Below are positions 1 through 9,571 of a stretch of 64,000 nt of DNA, one piece after another. The notes beneath the pieces were generated by a model. The model saw nothing but the letters and a program-made list of their open reading frames with translations. It was not told where the DNA came from and made no database searches. The translations under genes and the position numbers were made by a program. The stretch is from Bacteroidales bacterium. Lineage in GTDB: Bacteria; Bacteroidota; Bacteroidia; Bacteroidales; Lentimicrobiaceae. The stretch is from the NCBI GenBank assembly GCA_024636955.1, contig JAGXGB010000048.1, positions 62,001-126,000 of the forward strand. Reading direction: 5' to 3'. Numbering within the stretch: position 1 is the first letter of the stretch; each line of letters opens with the position of its first letter.

Positions 1-995
1 CCACAATCATTTTTTTCTCAGCACTTACCAGTCTATTGTTCTATCTGGGTATAATTCAAAAAATAGTATATGGACTGGCATGGCTTATGACAAAGGCTTT
101 GAAGATATCAGGTGCTGAAAGTTTATCGGTTGCCGGTAATATATTCCTGGGTCAAACTGAATCACCATTAATGATTAAAGCTTACCTGGAGAAGATGAAC
201 CGGTCAGAAATACTTTTAGTAATGATTGGTGGTATGGCCACTCTTGCAGGTGGTGTACTGGCAGCATACATAAGTTTTTTGGGAGGTAATGATCCTGTTC
301 AAAGGTTGCTTTTTGCTAAGCACCTACTAGCTGCATCAGTAATGGCAGCTCCGGGTGCTGTTATAATTTCAAAAATTCTTGTTCCCCAAACTGAAGCAAT
401 CAGCAGTAATATTGAAATAACAAAGGAAAAGGTTGGAAGCAATGTGCTTGATGCAATTTCCAATGGCACAACTGAAGGTTTAAAATTAGCTGTAAATGTT
501 GCCGCTATGCTATTGGTGTTCATAGCATTTATAGCTTTTGTTAATTTCTTATTACTCAAAACAGGAAGCCTTTTTAATCTTAATGAAACAGTAACCTCTA
601 TGACTAACGGACAATATACAGTGCTTTCGTTGCAAGTAATATTGGGTTACTTTTTTGCACCCCTTATGTGGCTTATAGGGGTTGCCGGTAATGATATTTT
701 AATGGTAGGTCAGTTACTTGGTGAAAAAATAATAATGACTGAATTTATTGGCTACGTGAGTTTGGCTGATTTGAAGGATAGTGCGCGATTAACAAACCCC
801 AAGAGCATAATAATGGCCACATATATGCTGTGTGGATTTGCCAACTTTGCCTCAATAGGAATTCAAATTGGTGGAATTGGATCACTGGCACCAGGAAAAA
901 GAGTATTATTATCTCAATTTGGAATGAAAGCCTTATTAGGTGGTACACTTGCATCATTATTGTCGGCAACTATAATTGGAGTTATTCTTGGATAA
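1..995 (+). CDS. Concentrative nucleoside transporter (NupC/CNT family), 5' end cut by window edge
   Basis: Inner-membrane symporter that takes up nucleosides with H+ or Na+. The reading frame is open from the first bases of the window, so the N-terminal part lies outside; a TTG at position 36 is internal, not the real start. The visible part holds the CNT signature GNIFLGQTESPLMIKAYL, where the GQTE and PL residues line the nucleoside site. Several hydrophobic segments follow (GGMATLAGGVLAAYI, LLGGTLASLLSATIIGVILG). About 330 residues are visible against roughly 400 in full-length members. Family assignment is firm; substrate is inferred from the family. The 3' flank carries degenerate copies of its last codons, listed separately. 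Confidence 0.9.
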   Translation, partial: TIIFFSALTSLLFYLGIIQKIVYGLAWLMTKALKISGAESLSVAGNIFLGQTESPLMIKAYLEKMNRSEILLVMIGGMATLAGGVLAAYISFLGGNDPVQRLLFAKHLLAASVMAAPGAVIISKILVPQTEAISSNIEITKEKVGSNVLDAISNGTTEGLKLAVNVAAMLLVFIAFIAFVNFLLLKTGSLFNLNETVTSMTNGQYTVLSLQVILGYFFAPLMWLIGVAGNDILMVGQLLGEKIIMTEFIGYVSLADLKDSARLTNPKSIIMATYMLCGFANFASIGIQIGGIGSLAPGKRVLLSQFGMKALLGGTLASLLSATIIGVILG

Positions 996-1066
996 ATTGT
1001 TATTCTTGATAAGGATTATTCTTGGATAGAGGCTTTGTTATTGATTAATGTGTTATTCTTGGAAAA
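982..1066 (+). repeat. Degenerate tandem copies of the transporter gene's 3' end
   Basis: The sequence TTATTCTTGGATAA, which encodes the last residues and stop of the transporter, recurs with changes at 1000, 1016 and 1053, with a weaker copy near 1038. Spacing is 15-22 bp. Copies at 1000 and 1016 keep TTATTCTTG followed by a GATAA/GGATAG end. This matches the gene-tail echo pattern seen after other genes in the window. Confidence 0.6.
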
Positions 1067-1080
1067 AGCTAAGCTTTTTT
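1063..1080 (+). terminator. Putative terminator after the nucleoside transporter
   Basis: AAAAAGCT and AGCTTTTT form a short inverted repeat with almost no loop, ending in six T. It is a weak stem, but it sits in the right place for the plus-strand gene. Confidence 0.4.
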
Positions 1081-1090
1081 ATCAAAAGAA

Positions 1091-1114
1091 AAGAGCTCCT
1101 AAAAAGGAGCTCTT
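1091..1114 (-). terminator. Perfect hairpin, terminator of the DIPF repeat gene
   Basis: AAGAGCTCCT, a four-A loop, and AGGAGCTCTT form a perfect 10-bp stem. On the minus strand it is followed by TTCTTTTGAT, so it fits a Rho-independent terminator for the gene that ends at 1155. Confidence 0.7.
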
Positions 1115-1154
1115 GTGAGCGATTTGAGATTTTCAAGTTCACCAAAAACTTTAA

Positions 1155-1577
1155 TTATTTATCGCAATTTGTTTCAATTCGTTCGGAAGTCATTATATTT
1201 CCATGCGCACGGTATTCTTCAACAATACTTGCAGTATTAAAGGGAATATCATCTACATAGGCTTCTTCCTCTGGGTTGATGTTAATAAAACTGTATGTAA
1301 AGACTGCTGATACTTCTGCAGTATTAAAAGGAATATCATTTATATAAGCTTCTTCTTCAGGTTTTGCAAGGTTGAAGAATAATGATTTCAGCGCTACTTC
1401 TTCTGTGCTGAAAGGGATGTCGTTGATATAGCTCTCTTCTTCTGGCATTGGTAGTATCATTACTGTGCGAACTGCCAGTGTGTCTTTGCCTGAGAATGAG
1501 GCGTCGGTATTTCTGCCAACAAGTAGTATTGTGTTTAAGAGCAGAAATATAATGGCGAAGGTGAGTTTTGTTTTCAT
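1155..1577 (-). CDS. Small secreted protein with three EEEAYxxDIPFNT repeats
   Basis: Function unknown. The start is taken at the ATG at 1577 (MKTKLTFAIIFLLLN...) rather than 1616, because this puts a clean signal peptide at the N-terminus and gives 140 residues. The mature part is mostly three copies of a motif P-E-E-E-[SA]-Y-[IV]-[ND]-D-I-P-F-[SN]-T, spaced about 30 residues apart, the last close to the C-terminus. The copies differ in many synonymous positions, so the motif is kept at protein level. No catalytic motif is visible; it may be a surface or periplasmic binding repeat. It is flanked by a hairpin terminator and stands alone between two unrelated genes. Confidence 0.75.
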   Translation of the reverse strand: MKTKLTFAIIFLLLNTILLVGRNTDASFSGKDTLAVRTVMILPMPEEESYINDIPFSTEEVALKSLFFNLAKPEEEAYINDIPFNTAEVSAVFTYSFININPEEEAYVDDIPFNTASIVEEYRAHGNIMTSERIETNCDK

Positions 1578-1733
1578 GGCTTCTTGTTTTACCGTGTACA
1601 TATACCCCTTTACCAAAAGTATGCCAAACTCCTGAAACCCTTTATTGATAGGGCTTTCAGCGACTAAGTGTATTTTATTAGACTATAAAGTGTTCATTTT
1701 CGGATACCAAATTTTCGGTAGCGGACGGAGGTG

Positions 1734-3269
1734 TTACAATTTCATAAATTTACCGGTGGTCATTCTGTTGATATCCTGAACAGTGATAAAATATAGTCCG
1801 GGTTTTAGGTTGCTGATATCAAGCATCAGACGCCTTCCACTTATGGCTACGTTGTTCAATATTACTTGTGGTCCGTTTAAAGTAGAAATGCTGACAACCG
1901 GCTTAATCAGGTTCCAACTGGCTTTAACTGCAATGCCTTCGGTTGCCGGATTTGGAGCTATGGTTAACTGTCCTCTTTCGATCTCCTGAAAACCTCCGCA
2001 TAATTGAAATGTCACAGTTAATTCATCTGACTTTGTACATCCGTCTTTTTGGTATATTACTTTAACGATGGCACTGTTTAGTCCAATACCAGCTGAATCA
2101 ATACTAAAACTTAATCCTGTTCCCATCTCTTCATTATCCACATACCACGTTATCTGGTCGTAGCTGTTATCAATAAGTAAGTTTAAGATGATTTCGGCAC
2201 ATAGTGTGGTGTCGTTGCCTAATTCAATCGGTTCTAATGCAATCACATTAACATCCACATACGCTGATGCACATACCCCAAAATTGTCACACACCATAAC
2301 TGTATAGGTAGTGGTTTCTTCAGGTGATACTGTAATGGATTGTGTTGTACTTAAGTTACTCCATATATATGTATATGGGGGATTCCCTCCTTCAACCTGG
2401 GCAGTCAGGGTTACTTCTTCACCTTCACATATTGTTAGGTCATTTCCAAGACTCACTATAAGTGGTATAATATTTCTAACTGAATCAATATATTGTACTG
2501 AATAAGATAGCCCTTCTTGAGTGATTGTTAGCAAAGGAACCGGAAAATCAGGATTTAACCATCTGTACTCAGTAATATTTCGTATAATGGGTAAACCTGT
2601 TTGCAGTGAATCAAGGTACAAACTGTCTCTTTCATAAATAACCGATTTAACCCTTAGCGTATTGAATGATCCATATGGAGTTACAAGGGTTCCAGATCCA
2701 TCAACACTATTTACTCTCTTTTTATACTGATAAAAATATGCAACAGGAGGATATTCAATCTCAAAAGTTGATATGCTTGAATCGGAAGTTGAGTTTACTG
2801 AAAGAGGGAATTTGTATAATCTTTCAGGTACATTATATTTCAGAGGTAATGGTAAACCCATTATTGTGGCTGCATATCCTGCACGTACATATTCTCCGGT
2901 AGTATTCCTGTAAAATTCATACGCATCAGTAACCTGTAAGTCAACAAAATCCAACCCCTCAATAGGCAAAGCCAGATTAGCTACTGTTGGTCCAAAAGTT
3001 AAATAGTAAAGAAAGTTAGTCTGTATCGGATTAACAAAACCAAGAACCGATTGTGCAGTAGGTTGCAATTCCGAATAGTCCCATAAATAATCAAAACCTG
3101 TTAATGCCGGGTCCACTAATTGTGTTTCCATATATGCAGATGTGCTCACTCTCGCTGTATCACCCTGCGAAGGCATGTTATCAGAAGTAATTACTATTTG
3201 AGCAAAAGATGAAGTGCTGATAAGTATCAGCATGGTAACCAGGCTTCTATAGAGGTATTGCTTTTTCAT
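1734..3269 (-). CDS. Secreted protein with Ig/PKD-like domain and T9SS sorting tail
   Basis: Predicted 511-residue extracellular or surface protein. It begins with a signal peptide (MKKQYLYRSLVTMLILISTSSFAQ). The first 260 residues are of no family I recognise. Around residues 270-345 there is a PKD/Ig-like repeat with the typical TYTVMVCDNFGVC ending, then a second beta-rich stretch. The last about 80 residues (ERGQLTIAPNPATEG ... GLYFITVQDINRMTTGKFMKL) match the T9SS type A sorting signal, with the usual PNP motif. The gene is monocistronic. Substrate or partner cannot be told from the sequence. Confidence 0.85.
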   Translation of the reverse strand: MKKQYLYRSLVTMLILISTSSFAQIVITSDNMPSQGDTARVSTSAYMETQLVDPALTGFDYLWDYSELQPTAQSVLGFVNPIQTNFLYYLTFGPTVANLALPIEGLDFVDLQVTDAYEFYRNTTGEYVRAGYAATIMGLPLPLKYNVPERLYKFPLSVNSTSDSSISTFEIEYPPVAYFYQYKKRVNSVDGSGTLVTPYGSFNTLRVKSVIYERDSLYLDSLQTGLPIIRNITEYRWLNPDFPVPLLTITQEGLSYSVQYIDSVRNIIPLIVSLGNDLTICEGEEVTLTAQVEGGNPPYTYIWSNLSTTQSITVSPEETTTYTVMVCDNFGVCASAYVDVNVIALEPIELGNDTTLCAEIILNLLIDNSYDQITWYVDNEEMGTGLSFSIDSAGIGLNSAIVKVIYQKDGCTKSDELTVTFQLCGGFQEIERGQLTIAPNPATEGIAVKASWNLIKPVVSISTLNGPQVILNNVAISGRRLMLDISNLKPGLYFITVQDINRMTTGKFMKL

Positions 3270-3407
3270 GAGTTCATCAGGTTTGGTTGCAATAAAATTA
3301 GTAAAAACTTATTTATAATTAGTAGCCAACATAGAGTTTTCAAGGAAAGGGTACATGGTGCCAGGTTTTATCGAAATAGCCGGGTTAAATCTTTATTGGT
3401 GAGGCAT

Positions 3408-5048
3408 TCATGATACTCTGCAAATCAGGGCATCATGAAATACATTTACAGATTCTGCACGTAAGTCCATGCATGAAACCATTTTTTTTAGAGTATTTTC
3501 ATGGACTTCCCACGGGACAATATCCATTATTTCGGTTGTTAGCTGATGCCTTAGCTTGTACAATTCACTTAAAGTATCCCTGCTGAACATTCCCCTATTG
3601 AAGAAATGGCTTTCACCCGGATAGTGATAGGGAATGTTTCTAACATCCCGGAACAGCTTACAACATGCCCGATGTGCTTCCATAGAATTCATTGATAGAT
3701 GCGACCACTTGTCCATAAAGCCTTTGATCCTCCATTTTTCCCTGTTCTCCGGTTCTGCCATGTCAGAAAGGTTATGAATTAATAATGGATAAGCCTGATA
3801 ACCCGACAGTAAGTTTGATAGGTTAAGCCCGTTGATGAAATTTGTTGTATTATAAAGTGTTTCAAGACTTTCACCCGGAAATCCTATAACAAATGTCATA
3901 AGTGTGTTAATGCCAATATCATCTAATTGCTCAATTCCAGTTTTTACTTTTTCAACCTGCTGCCGCTTATTCATCCTGTCAAGTTGTCCCTGATCGCCCG
4001 ATTCAACCCCTATCATACCCATTCTGAGCCCAGAATTTTGAATAGCCTTTAACTCTTCTCTTGTGTACTCTCCACCACGCATAAAGCCCAACCAGTTGGC
4101 AAGTCCTGATGTTGAAAATATATTACAGACTTCAAACAGGCGCTTAGAAGTGATAAATACATTATCATCAGTTACGTGAATTATGGCAGCATTGCCTTTC
4201 AACCTGTTCTTAATCATTTTCAGTTCAGCTTTGAGGCTATCAACTGATCGAAGAAATATGCGCGGAAACACCATGCAGAAATCACAAAAGCCACACCGGT
4301 AAGGACAGCCAATGGATGTCCTTACCGGTATCTTAACCGGCATTTCGTCTATGAGATCCCAACGTGTAAAGTCGTCATTGTAGTTAATGTTCTCGGCCTC
4401 ACGGGTTGTAAAACGAAATTCGCCTGAATCCTGAAGGCAAAGGTTTGGTATATTATCGAAGCTACATATACTTCCACGATCAAGTTGATCAAGAACTTTC
4501 AGTAAGGAAGCAACCCCATGTTCGGCAACTACCATGATATTAATACCCTTTCTCGCATTTGAAGGGTGAAAGAAGATTTCCTCGTTCAAGGGATAAATCT
4601 CATTTTTAATTAAATGTCGCGAGTATTGCTGAAAGTGTTTCCAGAGGAACATTCCACCTGAAATAACAGGCACGCCTGGAATCTCTTTTGCAATGGATTC
4701 ATTCAATCCAATGAATGAGTCACTTGTAAGTATCATTGTGGTAGAAACACATACTGCAAAAAGGTCTTTTTCTGATAGCTTCTTCAGCGTTTCGAGGTCA
4801 TACTTATTTGTAAGAATCGTGTTATATCCGTTTGCATGGAGAATACCCTGCAGGTAATATCCTGCCGATGGGATATCATTATCTTGACTTGTATTGTCTT
4901 TAACGGTTGGGTCGTAATTACCCGATGCAATATTATAGAAGAGGGCAAGAGAAAGATCCATGTCGTTATCTTTTAACCTCACAGTAAAATCGAGGTTAAA
5001 TTGGCTGTTATCGATCAACGGAGCTATAATTGCAATTGTCCTGGTCAT
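3408..5048 (-). CDS. B12-binding domain radical SAM protein
   Basis: 546-residue protein of the cobalamin-dependent radical SAM superfamily. The N-terminal about 200 residues look like a B12-binding Rossmann fold (STTMILTSDSF ... GVPVISGGM). The [4Fe-4S] cluster motif CxxxCxxC is in IGCPYRCGFCDFC, followed by further radical SAM elements (HVTDDNVF, GMIGVESGDQGQLDRMNK, FVIGFPGES). Members methylate or rearrange unactivated carbons; the substrate here is unknown. The gene starts 18 nt downstream of tamB on the same strand, so the two are probably co-transcribed. Confidence 0.85.
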   Translation of the reverse strand: MTRTIAIIAPLIDNSQFNLDFTVRLKDNDMDLSLALFYNIASGNYDPTVKDNTSQDNDIPSAGYYLQGILHANGYNTILTNKYDLETLKKLSEKDLFAVCVSTTMILTSDSFIGLNESIAKEIPGVPVISGGMFLWKHFQQYSRHLIKNEIYPLNEEIFFHPSNARKGINIMVVAEHGVASLLKVLDQLDRGSICSFDNIPNLCLQDSGEFRFTTREAENINYNDDFTRWDLIDEMPVKIPVRTSIGCPYRCGFCDFCMVFPRIFLRSVDSLKAELKMIKNRLKGNAAIIHVTDDNVFITSKRLFEVCNIFSTSGLANWLGFMRGGEYTREELKAIQNSGLRMGMIGVESGDQGQLDRMNKRQQVEKVKTGIEQLDDIGINTLMTFVIGFPGESLETLYNTTNFINGLNLSNLLSGYQAYPLLIHNLSDMAEPENREKWRIKGFMDKWSHLSMNSMEAHRACCKLFRDVRNIPYHYPGESHFFNRGMFSRDTLSELYKLRHQLTTEIMDIVPWEVHENTLKKMVSCMDLRAESVNVFHDALICRVS

Positions 5049-5066
5049 ATTCTGATTTAAAAGAAC

Positions 5067-8000
5067 CTATTTAACTTTCTTTCTTTTCCTCTGGAATATG
5101 TCAGAGAACTTATCAAATTCGTACCTGTAATACACACCAATTCCCTGGGTGTAATCTTCCTGTTCGTTTCTTATGTCAAACTGATTTGACCGGTTGAAAG
5201 CCTTAACCCTGAAACGACCATCAGGCGTAATCTTTACATCAATCATCACATCCCCTACAATTTCATTTGCATTTTGTGCAGAGCCGGAGGTGTACATACC
5301 CACGTTGCCGTCAACTGTCACAAGATCGTTGAAGAAGCTGGTTGACAAAGCTACTTCCACTTCCTCATCTGTTGGCAGGTCGCCTGTTCGGTATTTAACT
5401 CCTATATCCACATCTTTGATAATTTGTGAAAGCATGTTGCTTAATTGGTCAGTAAGCACTTCGATAGATGATGAACTTACACTGGTAGCCAAAGTAGGAG
5501 AGGAGCTGAATGCAAAGGTTTTCAATACAAGTAATGAAACTATCTGTTGAGTCATGATTACCTGGTTTGAAGTATCAATAGCAGCGAAAATAACCTGGCT
5601 TAGATCATTCGTAACCTCAGGCAAGCGGATGGCGAACGAAATATCAGGGTTATAAAGATTATTCTTTAATCGTATTATGCAATCAACCGGAACTGATACG
5701 CCCGTATACTCGGGTAAGCCTCGCAGAGATGCTTTTGTCCGGTAAACGGCACTAAGATTAATATCAGCTTCGTATGGGCTTCCATTGAATGATATTGTAC
5801 TTCCATTTTCAATAGAGAATACCCTGTTTATTATATTCCCTAATGTGAATAGAAAAGAGCCTTGATTCATTCTGTAATCACCATAAATTGACAATTCACT
5901 TTGTCTATTGACACCCACCTGAATATTCCCTGCTCCCGATCCTTTAATGTTACCTATATTTTCCGGCAAAAAGAGTTGCACTTCGGCATCGCGTGTTACA
6001 TTGAGATTAATATTAACCTCAGTTCCTGACTCAGTTGTAAAATATATAGGAGGACGACCTGCTGATTCTTCATCAGCTGTTTTAAATTTGATGAAACTGT
6101 TTTCCGTAGCATTAACTGCCAGGTTGATTGGGATGTAAACACTTGTGTTAGGGTCACTTTTTGCATCTATATCAATGGAAACCTCTTTTAGTGTTCCCTG
6201 AATTTTCACATCACCACTACCGAAGGCATTGCCATAAAACAGGTTGTTATTTTTATAAGTTGTGTATAAGCTACTAATCTTGTTGGCTGCAACATCAATA
6301 TCAAACCTGATGTCCCTGAAATTTTGATGGCTAAGTTTAAAATCAAGCCTTGCAGTGTTACCAAGGGAGTCGTATACTAGTATATTTTCAGCACTAATGA
6401 GAGTTGGAAGCGCTATAACCTTATCGGCAAAAGAATAGGTTACATTCAGATAGTCAATCTTCAGTTGAGTTCTCAGCAAATCCAGTTCACCTGTAATAAC
6501 CGGCTTATTAAAAGTTCCTTCCATTCTCAGGTTCCCGCTGGCAAATCCTTTAATGTTTGAGGCAATGCCTTTAAGATATGGGTTTAACGATGCAAGTTTG
6601 TAATTGAAGACCTTCACATCAAGGTCAAAATTTCCTTCTTCTCGCTTTGCTGTATATATGAGCCCCTTTGCTGAAATTGGCAGATGCGTACCCGCATTTC
6701 CTTTATAAACAATGTCAGCATTTACATCAAGAGCTGAAATTGCATGATTCCATACACTCTTAACAACAACATCCCCCATTCGTTCCTTATTGAAAGCAAA
6801 GTCCTTTACTTCAATCTGAGCTTCCACTTTCTGGGTCTTATATAGATCGCGTAATAAAATTGCTCCGGTGAGTATCCCATCAAAATCAACATTATTTGCT
6901 TTGATAAGTATATCAGCATTTGAAATATCAAGTTTTTCAAAGTTCAACGTTAACAGATCTTCAGGATCAGCTGATATTTTACCTGTTAACCAAAGCTTCT
7001 GCTTGCGACTCATGAATTCTAATTCATCTATGATAATTGAGGTTGAATCAATAATGATATCCTTCCCCTGCACAGCATTCCATGGCATTTCATTGATCAC
7101 CAGATTAAAATTCTCAAATCGGCTGTGAATCCTTGTAGAGTCACTAAATGAAAGGTACCCGTCAATTTGACCCGTGTTTTTGTTTTCCTGAATCTTATCA
7201 TCCCAAGCCAGGTCGTATTTGATCGTATCACCTTGCATCAAAGCGTTAAAGATGAAATTCTCAATCCCCAAATTGAGCTTGTCATCAATTGATTCTTTAT
7301 TGAATACTATAGAGGAAACTCCTGTAGAAAATTGTAAAGAAGCACCTGAATTTTTACCTCTTGCATACCAATTGTTGAAACTTACACCTTTATAATTGAA
7401 CCCCTCTGACCTTCCATTCAGTGTAATGGTATTGCTATTCGAATTGTAACTTCCAAATATTGAAGCCTCTGAGGTCAGCACAAGATCAGGAACAAAGAGT
7501 TCAGTTAAGAGGGTTAGATCTTTCAATTGCAAGGTGTATTCAAAGAGTTGATCCTGAGTTAGATTATACTCCTTTTGCTTGCTCAGATTCAAGGATGGTA
7601 AATACTGACTTACAACATTTGACAAGGAATTATAGAAGTCGCCAAATGAAAACACCCCATAAAAGGAGGCATCAGCAAGATCAGACTTCAACGATAGCTT
7701 TTTAGTTTTTAAGCCAATTTGGGTTGTTGCCAGTTCAACTCTTTGGATATAGTATGATTTGTCACCTTCTGTATAAGTAGTACTATCAAAGCGAAGGTAA
7801 CCTAGCATATTATCAATGTTTGACCCCTTAAAATTCAAGTCCATTTTAGTTGAAACTCTCGTTGTTGAGTCCCGCTTCCAGAGGTTAAGCTCTGACAGGT
7901 AAGCATCCTTCAAAGTAGCAGTAAAATTCATTACCGGTATTTTCTCCGTTAAATCAACCATTCCTTTAAAATCAAGGCTTCCCAATTCATCTTTCACTGT

Positions 8001-9431
8001 CAGGTTACCGTTGAATAAACGGTTAATCAAATGGCCGTCAACAGTAATACCATTGAATTCATTATTCAAAAGCATTACTTTCTCAATCACGGCATCAAAC
8101 CTGATGTTATTATGCTCTCTATTCAATATTTCACCGTTAACTGATGATTGCAGGCTAACCATACCTGCTTTGCCGTTAAGGTTAAAAGTTTGCCCAAGAT
8201 CCCATTCTTTTAAGTTAAATACCCCATTGTATTTCAGCAATTTCCCTCTACCGGTCTTCAAGCTGAGGTCGGTTTCCAATTTACCTATACTTGTATAGAA
8301 ATCTGCCGATGATACAAAATCGTATATAAAACCTGTGAAAAAGCCTTTAATGTCAATCGTACCAACGTTAATAATCTCTTTGGGAAGTTTAAGTCTCTGA
8401 TTACCTGGCAACCGGATATTAGCTAGGTCATAGTAGTCAGTTGACAGCTTGTTTACCTTCAAGTGAATGAATGTCTCCTGAATATCAGGAAGTCCATCCA
8501 TGGAAATCTCACCTTCAAAAGAAGAACTATTCCCAAAATGAAATTGAAACTCTCTTGCTTTAAGTGATGACACACTGCCCTTTATCCTACCGTTAAAGTG
8601 CAGTAGATTCTCCATTCCACCCATTTCACTGACAAAGTACTTTATTTCATTTAATTCAAGCACTGATGGTTTGAACATTGCCTCTATTGAAACGCTGTCA
8701 ATAAAATTGTTCAAATCATCAATGTCATTGTACGTTAACCGCACATCAGCTTGCAGATCACTTCCCTGCGTCATTATCTTCAGGTTCTTTGCATCCATTA
8801 GTCCAGGCTTGATAGCAAATGAACCAGCGAGTCTGTGTAGCCTGAATCCCGACTTTTCAATGGCAGATAGATTAGAAATATCAGCAAATATACTGTCGCC
8901 CTTAAAGGATATGTTACCGGCCTTAAGGTAAATATTTGATATTAACAGATGATTGTAATCGATAATGCTATCAACAACAGCCTTGTGTTCATTGCTGTAT
9001 ACGAGAGAACTGCCTTCTATTATAATACCTTTCAGAGTGACATTCCATGGCCTGGTAGCAGTAGTTTGAGGCTCACCGCTAAAATAGTCTACCAGGAAAG
9101 CATAATTGAAAGTACTGTCAGCTTTGTATTTTATAAGTTTTAAACCGGCACCATTTATTGCTATTTCGTCAATGCTAAGCGATCGTTTTTTGATATTTAT
9201 CTTATCGACGTCCAGCTTGATTTTAGGACTTTTTATCATCACTGCCTTATTCCGGTCACTCACTTGCACATCTTCAAGTACAACATCTATGAACCATGAA
9301 ATATCAACGCCTCCAACACTTACTCTGGTGTTGAGTTCGCGCGATAGGTAGGCAGCCGTTCTCTGAGCCAGACGAGTTTGCACTGCCGGACTCCGGAAGA
9401 CGAGGTAAAGACATAAAAGGTTACCGGTCAA
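5067..9431 (-). CDS. tamB: TamB-like translocation and assembly module protein (DUF490)
   Basis: 1454-residue AsmA/TamB-type protein that would span the periplasm and serve lipid transport or outer-membrane protein assembly. Long stretches of repeating beta-rich sequence are followed by the conserved C-terminal TamB domain (about residues 1050-1450, including SIENGSTISFNGSPYEADINLSAVY and DLSQVIFAAIDTS, given here in pieces). The only standard start near the N-terminus is TTG at 9431, but that removes the expected membrane anchor: the frame stays open upstream to 9485 and reads KKYVYLTVLLLIALTGN directly before it. A non-standard ATT start at 9473, or a sequence error, is likely. The next gene downstream is the B12-radical SAM gene. 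Confidence 0.85.
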   Translation of the reverse strand: MTGNLLCLYLVFRSPAVQTRLAQRTAAYLSRELNTRVSVGGVDISWFIDVVLEDVQVSDRNKAVMIKSPKIKLDVDKINIKKRSLSIDEIAINGAGLKLIKYKADSTFNYAFLVDYFSGEPQTTATRPWNVTLKGIIIEGSSLVYSNEHKAVVDSIIDYNHLLISNIYLKAGNISFKGDSIFADISNLSAIEKSGFRLHRLAGSFAIKPGLMDAKNLKIMTQGSDLQADVRLTYNDIDDLNNFIDSVSIEAMFKPSVLELNEIKYFVSEMGGMENLLHFNGRIKGSVSSLKAREFQFHFGNSSSFEGEISMDGLPDIQETFIHLKVNKLSTDYYDLANIRLPGNQRLKLPKEIINVGTIDIKGFFTGFIYDFVSSADFYTSIGKLETDLSLKTGRGKLLKYNGVFNLKEWDLGQTFNLNGKAGMVSLQSSVNGEILNREHNNIRFDAVIEKVMLLNNEFNGITVDGHLINRLFNGNLTVKDELGSLDFKGMVDLTEKIPVMNFTATLKDAYLSELNLWKRDSTTRVSTKMDLNFKGSNIDNMLGYLRFDSTTYTEGDKSYYIQRVELATTQIGLKTKKLSLKSDLADASFYGVFSFGDFYNSLSNVVSQYLPSLNLSKQKEYNLTQDQLFEYTLQLKDLTLLTELFVPDLVLTSEASIFGSYNSNSNTITLNGRSEGFNYKGVSFNNWYARGKNSGASLQFSTGVSSIVFNKESIDDKLNLGIENFIFNALMQGDTIKYDLAWDDKIQENKNTGQIDGYLSFSDSTRIHSRFENFNLVINEMPWNAVQGKDIIIDSTSIIIDELEFMSRKQKLWLTGKISADPEDLLTLNFEKLDISNADILIKANNVDFDGILTGAILLRDLYKTQKVEAQIEVKDFAFNKERMGDVVVKSVWNHAISALDVNADIVYKGNAGTHLPISAKGLIYTAKREEGNFDLDVKVFNYKLASLNPYLKGIASNIKGFASGNLRMEGTFNKPVITGELDLLRTQLKIDYLNVTYSFADKVIALPTLISAENILVYDSLGNTARLDFKLSHQNFRDIRFDIDVAANKISSLYTTYKNNNLFYGNAFGSGDVKIQGTLKEVSIDIDAKSDPNTSVYIPINLAVNATENSFIKFKTADEESAGRPPIYFTTESGTEVNINLNVTRDAEVQLFLPENIGNIKGSGAGNIQVGVNRQSELSIYGDYRMNQGSFLFTLGNIINRVFSIENGSTISFNGSPYEADINLSAVYRTKASLRGLPEYTGVSVPVDCIIRLKNNLYNPDISFAIRLPEVTNDLSQVIFAAIDTSNQVIMTQQIVSLLVLKTFAFSSSPTLATSVSSSSIEVLTDQLSNMLSQIIKDVDIGVKYRTGDLPTDEEVEVALSTSFFNDLVTVDGNVGMYTSGSAQNANEIVGDVMIDVKITPDGRFRVKAFNRSNQFDIRNEQEDYTQGIGVYYRYEFDKFSDIFQRKRKKVK

Positions 9432-9472
9432 TGCTATAAGCAGAAGAACCGTTAGATATACGTACTTTTTAA

Positions 9473-9480
9473 TAACTTTG
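9473..9480 (+). promoter_or_regulatory. Bacteroidota -7 box upstream of tsaD
   Basis: TAACTTTG fits the TAnnTTTG -7 consensus, about 90 nt before the tsaD start. It overlaps the probable 5' end of tamB, so the two genes diverge from an overlapping region. No clear -33 TTTG was found at the right spacing. Confidence 0.45.
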
Positions 9481-9571
9481 CCCTTTTAAATGAAGGATAA
9501 TCACAAAGATGATGCAATAACCTGCAAAAATCTGAAAATAACTTGTAAAATCTTAATAATAACTCAAATTA

